A DNA stretch of 64,000 nucleotides from Rhizorhabdus dicambivorans (GCF_002355275.1 NZ_CP023449.1:2272001-2336000), one strand, 5' to 3'; counted from the first letter of the stretch, positions 48,466 to 57,142 are shown. Numbers and translations: made by a program. The notes: generated from the sequence alone by a model not told the origin.

Positions 48466-48735
48466 ATGGGGATCTATCTCAAAGGGCTGGAACTCTACCC
48501 CGCGCTGGTGCGGCGCGAGGGTGACTTCTACCAGGCGGATTTCGTTGATATTCCCGGTTGTCGCGCCTATGGCGCCTCGGCGGTCGAGGCCGAGATCAAT
48601 GCCGGCGAGGCGCTTCATGAGCATGTCGCGACCCTGGGCCGTTATGGGCGGAGGCTTCCTGTGCCATCGGTCGTCGAGCAGCAGGATCGCGACGCGGATC
48701 GCTATGTCGCCTATATCACCGCGCCGCTGCCCTAA
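48466..48735 (+). CDS. Orphan HicB-like antitoxin-domain protein
   Basis: 89-aa protein of the HicB N-terminal (UPF0150-like, partial RNase H fold) family: YPALVRREGDFYQADFVDIP and GCRAYGASAVEAEINAGEAL are the conserved segments. HicB antitoxins normally have a hicA toxin gene next to them and a C-terminal DNA-binding domain; here there is neither, and the neighbouring genes are metabolic. It may be a domesticated orphan. ATG 48466 has GGGGGTTTG upstream but only a weak Shine-Dalgarno sequence. Confidence 0.8.
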   Translation: MGIYLKGLELYPALVRREGDFYQADFVDIPGCRAYGASAVEAEINAGEALHEHVATLGRYGRRLPVPSVVEQQDRDADRYVAYITAPLP

Positions 48736-48738
48736 GTC

Positions 48739-49101
48739 CTAGAAGGCTACCAGCCTGTCGTCGCCGAGGCCCGTCATCACCGACACCGGACCCTGAGCCT
48801 CCAGGCGCGGGTCGAGCTTCTCCAGATCGAGGTCGTGCAGAGCCAGCCCGCTCTGGCACAGGCTGATCGCCACGCCGAGCCCCAGGGCTTCCTCCCACAA
48901 TTCCCCCAGCTTGGGCAGTCCCGCCTTGTGCCGGGCCGGGTCGTTGGGCGCGCTCAGCGGTGCCGCGAGCAGGGCCACGGCGCCCTCGTGGAGATGCAGG
49001 CGTATCCTTGCTCCCGTCGCGGCGGTCGCGGCGGCAAAGCCCAGCGCGGTGTGGAGACGCTCGGCATCGCCGGTCGCGACGAGAATGGTCAGGCCACGCA
49101 T
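48739..49101 (-). CDS. DsrE-like protein
   Basis: 120 aa with the DsrE/DsrF-like fold: LTILVATGDAERLHTALGFA near the N-terminus and LGVAISLCQSGLALHDLDLE containing a cysteine in the position of the active-site Cys near residue 85. Family members carry persulfide or act in sulfur relay. The start ATG 49101 lies inside the end of the MoeB-type gene (13-bp overlap), so both are read from one message; that partnership fits a sulfur-transfer role, though this is inference. Confidence 0.82.
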   Translation of the reverse strand: MRGLTILVATGDAERLHTALGFAAATAATGARIRLHLHEGAVALLAAPLSAPNDPARHKAGLPKLGELWEEALGLGVAISLCQSGLALHDLDLEKLDPRLEAQGPVSVMTGLGDDRLVAF

Positions 49102-49838
49102 AGGCAGCCGGGATCCTTGGGAACGCTGATCGTCCGGAAGCGGAAGGCAAGCGCGTCGACCAGCAGAAGCCGGCCGGCGGGATCGTCGCCATAGCCGGTC
49201 AGCGCGCGGATCGCCTCCATCGCGCCGAGGCTGCCCATCACCCCGGTCAGCGCGCCGAGCACGCCCTGATCGGCGCAGCTGATATCGGCCTGGCCGGGAT
49301 CGTCGCCGACGAGGCAGCGATAGCAGGGCTTGTCCGCCTCCCAGCCGCGCCACACGCCCAATTGCCCGTCGAACTGGCCGACCGCCGCCGAGACGAGCGG
49401 AAGGCGCAGCCGTAGCGATGAATCGGAAATGGCCAGGCGCGTCCCGAAATTATCGCAGCCGTCCAGGATCAGATTGGCGCCCTCGAGCAGCTGGTCGGCG
49501 GTATCGGCATCGATCCGCACCGTCACCGGCTCGACCGCCACGTCCGGATTCATTGCGGCCACCCGCTCGGCTGCGACCTCGGCCTTGGGGCGGCCGATAT
49601 CGGCGGTGCCGAACAGGGTCTGGCGCTGGAGGTTGGAAAGGTCGACGACGTCGTCGTCGATCACGCGAAGCCGGCCGACGCCCGCTGCCGCCAGATACTG
49701 GATCGCGGGCGATCCGATCCCGCCAGCGCCGATCACCGCCACCGTGGCGCCGAGCAGCGCCTGCTGCCCCGCGCCACCGATCTCCTTCAGGATGATGTGG
49801 CGGGCATAGCGATCGAGCTGCTGATCCGTAAGCGACAT
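49089..49838 (-). CDS. moeB: HesA/MoeB/ThiF family adenylyltransferase
   Basis: 249-aa E1-like enzyme that adenylates the C-terminus of a ubiquitin-like sulfur carrier (MoaD, ThiS or similar). The nucleotide site is VAVIGAGGIGSPAIQYLAAA near residue 33, followed by IDDDVVDLSNLQRQTLF. Zinc-site cysteines are in CYRCLVG near 172 and at the end (CLC), with a possible catalytic Cys in ISCADQGVLG. No MoaD/ThiS gene is visible, so moeB is preferred over thiF only by similarity. It lies 123 bp downstream of dut, with a REP element between them. Confidence 0.88.
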   Translation of the reverse strand: MSLTDQQLDRYARHIILKEIGGAGQQALLGATVAVIGAGGIGSPAIQYLAAAGVGRLRVIDDDVVDLSNLQRQTLFGTADIGRPKAEVAAERVAAMNPDVAVEPVTVRIDADTADQLLEGANLILDGCDNFGTRLAISDSSLRLRLPLVSAAVGQFDGQLGVWRGWEADKPCYRCLVGDDPGQADISCADQGVLGALTGVMGSLGAMEAIRALTGYGDDPAGRLLLVDALAFRFRTISVPKDPGCLCVA

Positions 49839-49858
49839 GCCCGCATTCTATCCTAGAT

Positions 49859-49954
49859 CGTCATGTCAGCGAAGGCTGGCATCCATGTCTGCTTCCTTCT
49901 CAGATGCCACTGGGAAGGGGAGAGACATGGACCCCAGCCTTCGCTGGGGTGACG
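49859..49954. repeat. REP doublet, copy B
   Basis: Second copy of the element at 31764-31850. Its arms are a left CGTCATGTCAGCGAAGGCTG-type sequence and a right AGACATGGACCCCAGCCTTC sequence continuing GCTGGGGTGACG. The central spacer differs between copies while both arms are conserved, as expected of a mobile REP doublet. It separates dut from the MoeB-type gene. Confidence 0.87.
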
Positions 49955-49961
49955 TTGAAAA

Positions 49962-50411
49962 TCATCGCCCCGTCGAGCCGAAGCCACCTGACCCACGCAC
50001 CGTCTCGTCCAGTTCCTCCACCTCGGCGAAGGCGGCGCGCTGGACGGCGGCGGGAACGAGCTGGGCGATGCGCTCGCCGCGTTTCACCTCGAACGGCTCG
50101 GAGCCGAGATTGGCGAGGATCACCTTCACCTCGCCGCGATAATCGGCATCGATCGTGCCGGGGGTGTTGAGGCAGGTGATGCCATTCTTCAGCGCAAGCC
50201 CCGAACGCGGGCGCACCTGCACCTCATAGCCCTCGGGGATCGCGATCGCGAAGCCCGTCGCCACCGCGTGGCGCGCGCCCGGCATCAGGGTCACGTCCTC
50301 GGCCGCGACCACGTCCATGCCGGCGGCGTGGGCGGTCGCATAGGCGGGAAGGGGGAGGCCGGCACCATGATCGAGTCGCTTCAGACGAATGGCAAGCTCA
50401 GGCGAACTCAT
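49962..50411 (-). CDS. dut: dUTP diphosphatase
   Basis: 149-aa trimeric dUTPase that converts dUTP to dUMP. All five motifs are present: [10 protein letters not shown] (motif 1), [12 protein letters not shown] (2), [13 protein letters not shown] (3), RGERIAQLV (4) and the C-terminal [11 protein letters not shown] (5). It overlaps the end of coaBC by 14 bp and belongs to the ubiE-ubiB-coaBC-dut operon. Confidence 0.97.
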   Translation of the reverse strand: MSSPELAIRLKRLDHGAGLPLPAYATAHAAGMDVVAAEDVTLMPGARHAVATGFAIAIPEGYEVQVRPRSGLALKNGITCLNTPGTIDADYRGEVKVILANLGSEPFEVKRGERIAQLVPAAVQRAAFAEVEELDETVRGSGGFGSTGR

Positions 50412-51615
50412 CGGCGATCCTTGCGGCGAGGCGGTGGGCGACGTCGGCCTTGGGCATGGTTTCCCAGCTTTCGACCCCGTCGCGGGTGACGATATGGATG
50501 CTGTTGCTGTCCCCGCCCATCACGTCGCCCGAGACGTCATTGGCGACAATCCAGTCGGCATCCTTGCGGGCGCGCTTGGCGACGGCGTGGTCGACGACCT
50601 TCTCGGTCTCGGCGGCGAAACCGATCAGCAGGCGCGGGCGGCGGGCGTTCTGCGCCAAGCCGGCGAGGATGTCCGGATTCTCGGCAAGCGCCAGTGTCGG
50701 CGGGGCGCCCGATCCATCCTTCTTGATCTTCTGCCCGGCGGCCGTATCGGCGCGCCAGTCGGCCACCGCCGCGACCATCACCGCGACATCGGCGGGCAAG
50801 GCGGCATCGACCGCCGCCGCCATCTCGCGGGCGCTCTCGACGTCGATGCGGTGGACGCCGGCGGGCGTGGCGAGGCTGACCGGCCCGGACACTAGCGTCA
50901 CCCGCGCGCCGAGCGCCGCCAGCGCCCCGGCGATCGCATAGCCCTGCTTGCCCGAGGAGCGGTTGGCGATGTAGCGGACCGGATCGATCGGCTCATGGGT
51001 GGGCCCCGCCGTCACCAGCACATGCCGCCCCGCCAACGCGCCGCCCTTGATGCCGGGCGCGGGTATGACGCGGGGCCGGTCGAGCAGCTTCTCGATCTCG
51101 CCCCAGATGAAGGGCGGCTCGGGCAGGCGCCCGGGGCCGAACTCGCCGCAGGCCATCGCCCCGTCATCGGGATCGAGCACCGTCACCCCGTCCGCCCGCA
51201 GGGTCGCGACATTGCGCTGGGTCGCGGCGTGGAGCCACATGCGGACGTTCATCGCCGGCACCGCCAGCACCGGCTTGTCGGTGGCGAGCAGCAGCGTGGT
51301 GGCGAGGTCGTCGGCGATGCCGACGGCCATCTTCGCCATGAGGTCGGCTGTCGCGGGGCAGACCACCACCAGATCGGCCTCGCGGCTGAGCTGGATATGG
51401 CCCATCTCGGTCTCGTTCTTGAGGTCCCACAGGCTGGTGTGGACCTCCTGCTCGCTGAGCGCGGCGAGGCTCATTGGCGTCACGAAATGCTGGGCGCCCT
51501 CGGTCAGCACGCAGCGCACGCTGCCGCCGCCCTTGCGGATCAGCCGCACCAGCTCGCACGCCTTGTAGGCGGCGATGCCACCGCCGACGATCAGCAATAT
51601 GCGAGGCGCGATCAT
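50398..51615 (-). CDS. coaBC: Phosphopantothenoylcysteine decarboxylase/synthase
   Basis: Bifunctional coenzyme A enzyme, 405 aa. The FMN-binding CoaC half starts [19 protein letters not shown] and contains the PxMNxxMW motif as PAMNVRMW near residue 120 and the lid [16 protein letters not shown] near 155. The CoaB half begins [20 protein letters not shown] near 205 and has [20 protein letters not shown] near 300. It follows ubiB by 4 bp and overlaps dut. Confidence 0.97.
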   Translation of the reverse strand: MIAPRILLIVGGGIAAYKACELVRLIRKGGGSVRCVLTEGAQHFVTPMSLAALSEQEVHTSLWDLKNETEMGHIQLSREADLVVVCPATADLMAKMAVGIADDLATTLLLATDKPVLAVPAMNVRMWLHAATQRNVATLRADGVTVLDPDDGAMACGEFGPGRLPEPPFIWGEIEKLLDRPRVIPAPGIKGGALAGRHVLVTAGPTHEPIDPVRYIANRSSGKQGYAIAGALAALGARVTLVSGPVSLATPAGVHRIDVESAREMAAAVDAALPADVAVMVAAVADWRADTAAGQKIKKDGSGAPPTLALAENPDILAGLAQNARRPRLLIGFAAETEKVVDHAVAKRARKDADWIVANDVSGDVMGGDSNSIHIVTRDGVESWETMPKADVAHRLAARIADEFA

Positions 51616-51619
51616 GGGG

Positions 51620-53152
51620 TCAGTTTAGGAGCAGTGCCGCCGCGATGCCAGCCGCAGCGGCAAGCACCGCGACCGCCGCGTAGCGCCAGCCCGAATTGAT
51701 CCGGATCAGCGCCACTTCGGGTAGTGGGGGCGGGGGCGGGGCTGCGCCGGGGGCGGGGAACTGGGCCTCGATGCGACGGACCAGATCGGGGAGGCGGGCG
51801 ATGGTGCGCAGGTCATCGACGATGCGGTCGGCCAGCCATGCCTCGGGTCCGAGTTCGGAACGCAGCCATTCCTTCACGAACGGGCCCGATGTCTCCCACA
51901 TGTTGAGATCGGGATTGAGACCAGCGGCGACGCCTTCGACCATCACCATCGTCTTCTGGAGCAGCAGCAGGTGCGGCTGGGTTTGCATGTCGAAGTCGCG
52001 GGTGATGGCGAACAGGCCGTCGAGCATCTGGCCGATCGAGATGTCCTTAGCGGGCAGCCCCCGGATCGGCTCGCCCACGGCGCGCAGGGCGGTGGTGAAC
52101 TCGCCCAGATTATGGTGCGGCGGCACATAGCCCGCCTCGAAATGGATTTCGGCGACGCGCCGGTAATTGCCGGTGATCAGGCCGTGCAGGATTTCGGCCA
52201 GCCAGAGGCGGGCGCGCCGGTCGATCCGGCCCATGATGCCGAAATCGATCGCGGCGATCCGGCCATCGGGCAGCGCGAAGAGATTGCCCTGGTGGAGATC
52301 GGCGTGGAAGAAGCCATCGGCGATCGCCTGACGCAGGAAGGCCTGGACGAGCAATGCGGCCAGCGCCTTGCTGTCGTGGCCGGCTTCGGCGATCGCCGCG
52401 CGGTCGGCCATCTTGACGCCGTCGATCCACTCCATCGTCATCACCCGGCGGGCGGTGCGCGACCAGTCGATCGCGGGGACGACGAAGCCGGGGACGGCGG
52501 CCATGTTCTCGGCCAGTTCGGACGCCGAGGCGGCCTCGCGCCGCAGGTCCAGTTCGCGCGCGGTCCACTGCTTGAAGGTGGCGATGACAAGGCGCGGGCG
52601 CAGCCGGGACAGTTCGCCGCCCATCAGTTCGGCATGGGCGGCGGCCCATTCATAGGTCTCTATCGCGCGGGCCAGTTCCTCCTCGATGCCGGGGCGCAGC
52701 ACCTTGACCGCGACGGTCCTGCCATCGGTCGTCACCGCCCGATGCACCTGCGCGACCGAGGCCGCGCCGACCGGCTCCTCCTCGATCGACGCGAAAATCT
52801 CGCCGATCGGCTTTTCGAGACTCTGCTCGATGGTGGCGCGGATGGCGGGGAAGGGGGCGGGGGGCAGGGCGTCCTGGAGCCGGAACAGTTCGGCTGCCGC
52901 CTGTTCGCCGACGAGGTCTGGTCGGGTCGCCAGCGCCTGGCCCAGCTTAATCGCCGCCGGACCCAGCGCCTCGAATGCATCGGCATAGGCGGGCTGATCC
53001 GGCAGGCGCGCGCCGAAACGGAGCAGGCGGACGAACCGACGGATCGTCGGCGGGGTCAGGACGTCGCGCTCGATCCCGCGCAGCGCGCCGTGACGGGCAA
53101 GCGTGCGGCCCCAGCGGGCCAGCCGCCACAGATGGACGAAGCTTGGGGTCAA
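51620..53152 (-). CDS. ubiB: UbiB-family ubiquinone biosynthesis ATPase/kinase
   Basis: 510-aa ABC1/UbiB atypical kinase-like protein needed for aerobic ubiquinone synthesis. The signature KxGQ is AAIKLGQALATRPDLV near residue 90; A-rich loop AASVAQVHRAVTTDGR near 150 and FFHADLHQGNLFALPDGRIA with the catalytic HAD-like segment near 290 follow. Two hydrophobic segments at the C-terminus (YAAVAVLAAAAGIAAALLL) anchor it in the membrane. It overlaps ubiE by 4 bp. Confidence 0.95.
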   Translation of the reverse strand: MTPSFVHLWRLARWGRTLARHGALRGIERDVLTPPTIRRFVRLLRFGARLPDQPAYADAFEALGPAAIKLGQALATRPDLVGEQAAAELFRLQDALPPAPFPAIRATIEQSLEKPIGEIFASIEEEPVGAASVAQVHRAVTTDGRTVAVKVLRPGIEEELARAIETYEWAAAHAELMGGELSRLRPRLVIATFKQWTARELDLRREAASASELAENMAAVPGFVVPAIDWSRTARRVMTMEWIDGVKMADRAAIAEAGHDSKALAALLVQAFLRQAIADGFFHADLHQGNLFALPDGRIAAIDFGIMGRIDRRARLWLAEILHGLITGNYRRVAEIHFEAGYVPPHHNLGEFTTALRAVGEPIRGLPAKDISIGQMLDGLFAITRDFDMQTQPHLLLLQKTMVMVEGVAAGLNPDLNMWETSGPFVKEWLRSELGPEAWLADRIVDDLRTIARLPDLVRRIEAQFPAPGAAPPPPPLPEVALIRINSGWRYAAVAVLAAAAGIAAALLLN

Positions 53153-53880
53153 ATCTTCCAGCCGCTATGAATGGCGACGAGCCCGCCCAGCATCGGTTCG
53201 ACCTTGGCCTGGACGAAGCCGGCGGCGGCGATTTCGGCGCGGAACGCCTCCATTGTCGGAAAGCGGCGGATCGATTCGATCAGGTAGCGATAGCTTTCCT
53301 CGTCGCCGGCCAGCAACTTGCCGAGTTTCGGCACCAGCCGATGGGAATAGACGTCATAGGCTTCCTTGAAGCCAGGCCACAGCGTCGTGGAGAATTCCAG
53401 GCAGAAGAAGCGGCCGCCGCGCTTCAGAACGCGATGCGCCTCGGCCAGCGCCTGCTGGCGGTGGGTGACGTTGCGGATGCCGAAGGCGATCGTATAGGCG
53501 TCGAAGCTCCGGTCGGCGAAGCTTAGCGCCTCGGCATTCTGCTCGGACCAGGCGAGCCCCTCGACGTGCTTCTTCGCGGCGCGCTCCTTGCCGACTTCGA
53601 GCATAGCGGCGTTGATGTCCGATACCGTCACCTGTGCGCCGGAGCGGGCCAGCCGGAAGGCGATGTCGCCGGTGCCGCCGGCCATGTCGAGGATCGCTTC
53701 GCCGGCGCGGGGCCTCACCCGGCGCACGAAGCGGTCCTTCCACAGGCGGTGCATGCCGCCCGACATGGCATCGTTCATCAGGTCGTAGCGGCTCGCGACG
53801 TTGCGGAAGACCTCGCCCACCTTGGCGGTCTTCTCCTCTGGGGAGACGTCGGTATAGCCGAAGGATACGGTATCGCTCAT
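53149..53880 (-). CDS. ubiE: Ubiquinone/menaquinone C-methyltransferase
   Basis: 243-aa SAM-dependent methyltransferase that C-methylates the ubiquinone ring. The start MSDTVSFGYTDVSPEEK with EVFRNVASRYDLMNDAMSGG, the SAM motif ILDMAGGTGDIAFRL near residue 70 and the family motif AFGIRNVTHRQQALAEAHRV near 135 are typical. ATG 53880 is chosen because conservation begins there; the open frame upstream runs through a REP element. It is the first gene of the ubiE-ubiB-coaBC-dut set. Confidence 0.96.
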   Translation of the reverse strand: MSDTVSFGYTDVSPEEKTAKVGEVFRNVASRYDLMNDAMSGGMHRLWKDRFVRRVRPRAGEAILDMAGGTGDIAFRLARSGAQVTVSDINAAMLEVGKERAAKKHVEGLAWSEQNAEALSFADRSFDAYTIAFGIRNVTHRQQALAEAHRVLKRGGRFFCLEFSTTLWPGFKEAYDVYSHRLVPKLGKLLAGDEESYRYLIESIRRFPTMEAFRAEIAAAGFVQAKVEPMLGGLVAIHSGWKI

Positions 53881-53935
53881 GCGGGTCGCTCTAGCGGGAG
53901 GTTGTCCCCGCCGCAAACCCAACCTAACCTGTCCG

Positions 53936-54016
53936 CGTCGCCCCGGCGGAGGCCGGGGCCGCCAAAGGCTTGGCGTATCGAGGAGAGTGGCGGCCCCGGC
54001 CTCCGCCGGGGCGACG
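53936..54016. repeat. Perfect 29-bp REP doublet between ubiE and mutM
   Basis: The arms 53936-53964 and 53988-54016 are exact inverted copies with a 23-nt spacer. Each arm starts CGTCGCCCCGG and contains the hairpin-forming CCCCGGC-GGAG-GCCGGGG. The right arm ends 22 bp before the mutM start codon, so the promoters of both divergent genes lie in or next to the element. Confidence 0.92.
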
Positions 54017-54038
54017 ATCTCTCTTGGTCGAGTGTCCG

Positions 54039-54851
54039 ATGCCCGAGCTTCCTGAAGTAGAAACCACCGTCCGTGGCCTGGAGACGCCATTGCTGGGCCA
54101 TCGCCTGAAGCGGGTAGAGACGCGCCGGGCCGATCTGCGCCGGCCGTTCCCCGTGGATCTGCGCCAGCGGATGACGGGCGCCACCGTCACCGGCCTGGGC
54201 CGCCGCGCCAAATATGGGCTGATCGAAACCGATCGCGGCGACGTGATGATCTTCCATCTCGGCATGTCCGGCCGCTGGCGGATCGATCCGTCCGAGATCG
54301 GCATGCACGATCATCTGGTGCTGGAGACCGATGCGGGGCGGACGCTGGCGCTGTGCGACCCGCGCCGCTTCGGTTCGGTCGATCTGGTTCGCAAGGATGA
54401 ACTGCCCGATTTCGCGCCCTTCAAGGCGCTCGGGCCCGAGCCGCTGGGGCCCGGGCTGACCGGCGCCTATCTGGCGGGCGCGTTGGAGGGCCGCGCCGCC
54501 CCGATCAAGGCGATGCTACTCGACCAGCGCATCGTCGCCGGTCTCGGCAATATCTATGTGTGCGAGGCGCTCCACATGACCGGGATCGCGCCGCCGACCC
54601 CGGCCGGGCGCATCGCGCGCAAGCGGCTCGACCGGCTGGTCGAATCGATCCGGGAGGTGTTGGGCGCGGCGATCGAGGCGGGGGGATCGACGCTGCGCGA
54701 CTATGCGCGGCCAGACGGGGAGCTGGGTTATTTCGCCAAGCAATGGCTGGTCTATGGCCGAGAGGGCGAGGCCTGCCGCTGCGGGGCGCCGGTGCTGCGC
54801 CGGGTGGATGGTGGCCGTTCCACCTTCTACTGCGCGAAGTGCCAGAAATAG
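54039..54851 (+). CDS. mutM: Formamidopyrimidine-DNA glycosylase
   Basis: 270-aa DNA glycosylase/lyase that removes 8-oxoguanine and formamidopyrimidines. It starts with the catalytic Pro-Glu of MPELPEVETTVRGLE, has the conserved lysine in RRAKYGLIE, the H2TH region DQRIVAGLGNIYVCEAL near residue 165 and a complete C-terminal zinc finger CRCGAPVLRRVDGGRSTFYC plus CxxC (AKCQ). The ATG at 54039 is fixed by the required N-terminal Pro. It is read away from ubiE. Confidence 0.97.
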   Translation: MPELPEVETTVRGLETPLLGHRLKRVETRRADLRRPFPVDLRQRMTGATVTGLGRRAKYGLIETDRGDVMIFHLGMSGRWRIDPSEIGMHDHLVLETDAGRTLALCDPRRFGSVDLVRKDELPDFAPFKALGPEPLGPGLTGAYLAGALEGRAAPIKAMLLDQRIVAGLGNIYVCEALHMTGIAPPTPAGRIARKRLDRLVESIREVLGAAIEAGGSTLRDYARPDGELGYFAKQWLVYGREGEACRCGAPVLRRVDGGRSTFYCAKCQK

Positions 54852-54959
54852 GGGCTTTTCACGGTTGACCCAAGGCCCCCCGCTGTGTATTGGGCCGCCT
54901 TCCCGGCGGGGGCATGATGTCCGCGCCGTTCCTGTCATCTAGCTAGGGTTTGAACGAGC

Positions 54960-55223
54960 ATGGCGAATACGCCGCAGGCAAAGAAGCGCATCCGTCGCAA
55001 CGACCGTCGCGCCGAGATCAACGGTGCACGGGTCAGCCGGATCCGCACCTTCGTGAAGAAGGTGGAAGCCGCGCTTGCCGCTGGCGACAAGACCGCCGCT
55101 GCCACCGCGCTCGCTGCCGCCCAGCCGGAGATGTACCGGGGCGTCTCGAAGGGCGTGCTCCACAAGAACACCGTCGCGCGCAAATTCTCGCGTCTCACCA
55201 AGCGCCTCGCCGCGCTGGGCTGA
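54960..55223 (+). CDS. rpsT: 30S ribosomal protein S20
   Basis: 87-aa primary 16S rRNA-binding protein. [20 protein letters not shown] and the C-terminal [20 protein letters not shown] are standard for S20. The gene stands between mutM and dnaA, as in other alphaproteobacteria, and ends at a strong terminator 13 bp downstream. Confidence 0.98.
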   Translation: MANTPQAKKRIRRNDRRAEINGARVSRIRTFVKKVEAALAAGDKTAAATALAAAQPEMYRGVSKGVLHKNTVARKFSRLTKRLAALG

Positions 55224-55236
55224 CCGCAACGGATTG

Positions 55237-55284
55237 CATGACAAAAGGCCCGCCGGCTTGGTTGCCGGCGGGCCTTTTGTCATG
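55237..55284 (+). terminator. Intrinsic terminator of rpsT
   Basis: A perfect 21-bp stem with a 6-nt loop (TTGGTT). The core is GGCCCGCCGGC / GCCGGCGGGCC, followed by TTTTGTCATG; the AAAA upstream and TTTT downstream make it usable in both directions. Confidence 0.93.
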
Positions 55285-55629
55285 TCCGCGTCATGGAACC
55301 GTAACTGTCGGATTTAACTTGATTCGTTGTCAACAAACGTTTCAAAGTTCTGAAAAATAAAGGAAAATTATTTTTTCCTACCGGAGGGCCGGCTTACCGC
55401 CTGTCAACCCCATATTGCGGCTCGATGACGAAATTGATGGTCTTGATCCCCGTCGCGGCTTCTCCATAGAGTGCGCTTCACGGTCGGTGCGCGATTCTGT
55501 CGCAACCGGCATCATGACGACTTTACAATGGGCGCTCCGGGAATAGCGGTTCCCGGAAGGGGGAGGGCTTTGCCCTCACATGGTTGATATTCGGGGGAGC
55601 GGACAGCGTCTGCTCGGGAAGGAAGCGGC
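55285..55629. other. rpsT-dnaA intergenic region with dnaA leader hairpins
   Basis: 345 bp with no ORF. The left part (55310-55380) is markedly AT-rich and contains GGAAAA-TTATT-TTTTCC (55362-55378). Closer to dnaA are two tandem hairpins: TCCGGGAA-TAGCGG-TTCCCGGA (55536-55557) and GAGGGC-TTT-GCCCTC (55563-55577). No DnaA box of TTATNCACA type was found on either strand, so there is no support for oriC here. Confidence 0.6.
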
Positions 55630-57069
55630 GTGTCTGACAACTTGGGCGGGGCAGGGATGAGCGACGGCACCTCCATCAACGGGGGTATCGATGTGGCTCT
55701 CGCCCAGGCCTGGGAGACGATTCGCGCCGGGCTCCGCCGGAGCATCGGGGTCCGCACCTTCGACGGCTGGCTCAAGCCGCTGACGCTCGGCGATTGCGAC
55801 CTCGGCGCAGGCACGCTGAAGCTGATCGCGCCCAGCGAGTTCATGGCCAATTGGGCGACCACCCATTTCGTCGACCATCTGCTCCAGGGCTGGCGCGCGC
55901 TGCTGCCGCAGATTCGCCATGTCGCGATCGTTGCGGCGAGCGGCACCGAGCGGCCCGCGATGTTCTCCCCCGCCGCGGAACCCGCGCGGGCGGAAGCGGC
56001 GCCGGTCGAGGCAGTTGCTCCCGTGGCCGATGTCGAGCCGCGCTGCGGCACCCCGCTCGAGGCGCGGTACACCTTCGACAGCTTCGTCGTCGGCAAGGCG
56101 AACGAGGTGGCCTACAACGCCGCCCGCACCCTGGCCGAGGGCGGCAAGCTCGTCTTCAACCCTCTGTTCCTTCATGGCGGCACGGGTCTCGGCAAGACCC
56201 ACCTGATGCATGCCATCGGTCATGAATATCTGGCGAACCATCCGGGCGCCCGGGTCGTCTACATGTCGGCCGAGAAGTTCATGTTCGAGTTCGTCTCGGC
56301 AATGCGCGCCAAGGACACGTTCAGTTTCAAGCAGAAGCTGCGTGCGGCGGACGTGCTGATGATCGACGACGTGCAGTTCATCGCCGGCAAGGAATCGACC
56401 CAGGAAGAATTCTTCCACACGATGAACGAGTTGATCTCGGCGGGCCGCCGCCTCGTGATCAGCGCCGATCGCAGCCCCCAGGACCTTGACGGGATCGAAA
56501 GTCGCATCCTCTCGCGCCTCAGCTGGGGTCTCGTCGCCGATGTCAATCCGGCGGACTTCGAGCTGCGGCTCAACATCCTGATGCGCAAGCTGCAGGGCAT
56601 GCCGCAGGCTCAGGTACCGCAGGATGTGGTGATGTTCCTGGCCCGCCGGATCAGCGCCAATGTCCGTGAGCTGGAAGGCGCGCTCAACCGCGTCGTCGCC
56701 TATGCGGCCCTGTCGGGCAAGCCGGTCGATATCGATTTCACCCAGGCGACCCTGGCCGACATATTGCGCGCCAACCAGCGCCGCGTGACGATCGACGAAA
56801 TCCAGCGCAAGGTCTCCGATCATTACCGCATCCGCCAGGCCGAGATGTCGAGCGCGCGCCGCGCGCGCGAGGTCGCCCGGCCCCGGCAGGTGGCGATGTA
56901 TCTCGCCAAGCAGCTCACCCCCCGCTCGCTGCCCGAAATCGGCCGGCGTTTCGGCGGACGTGACCACACCACCGTGATCCACGCGGTCAAGCAGATCGAG
57001 AAACTGCGCCAGACCGATGCCGAACTGGACGCCGACGTCAGGCTGCTGATCCGCCAGCTCGAAGGCTGA
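55630..57069 (+). CDS. dnaA: Chromosomal replication initiator DnaA
   Basis: 479-aa AAA+ initiator. The N-terminal DnaB-interaction domain (to about residue 90) is followed by a linker, then the ATPase with Walker A GGTGLGKTHLMHAIG near residue 185 and Walker B VLMIDDVQFIAGKE near 245. Domain IV carries the DNA-binding signature GGRDHTTVIHAVKQIEKLR near 440. The GTG at 55630 (MSDNLGGAG) has AAGGAAG 4 nt upstream; an ATG at 55657 is the alternative. Confidence 0.97.
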   Translation: MSDNLGGAGMSDGTSINGGIDVALAQAWETIRAGLRRSIGVRTFDGWLKPLTLGDCDLGAGTLKLIAPSEFMANWATTHFVDHLLQGWRALLPQIRHVAIVAASGTERPAMFSPAAEPARAEAAPVEAVAPVADVEPRCGTPLEARYTFDSFVVGKANEVAYNAARTLAEGGKLVFNPLFLHGGTGLGKTHLMHAIGHEYLANHPGARVVYMSAEKFMFEFVSAMRAKDTFSFKQKLRAADVLMIDDVQFIAGKESTQEEFFHTMNELISAGRRLVISADRSPQDLDGIESRILSRLSWGLVADVNPADFELRLNILMRKLQGMPQAQVPQDVVMFLARRISANVRELEGALNRVVAYAALSGKPVDIDFTQATLADILRANQRRVTIDEIQRKVSDHYRIRQAEMSSARRAREVARPRQVAMYLAKQLTPRSLPEIGRRFGGRDHTTVIHAVKQIEKLRQTDAELDADVRLLIRQLEG

Positions 57070-57075
57070 GCATAT

Positions 57076-57095
57076 CGTCGCCCGCCGGGGCGACG
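57076..57095. repeat. Solo CGTCGCCC hairpin after dnaA
   Basis: CGTCGCCC-GCCG-GGGCGACG is a perfect 8-bp stem 7 nt after the dnaA stop. It resembles the head of the 53936-54016 REP arm but stands alone and has no T-run; it may be a REP remnant or a 3' mRNA hairpin. Confidence 0.5.
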
Positions 57096-57142
57096 TATGT
57101 GGATGGGCGAAGCCTCTCGCGCAACGCCGCAATCCGCCCTAC

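Noticed and set aside
55285-55629. Possible oriC next to dnaA
   Set aside because: There is an AT-rich stretch but no DnaA boxes on either strand.
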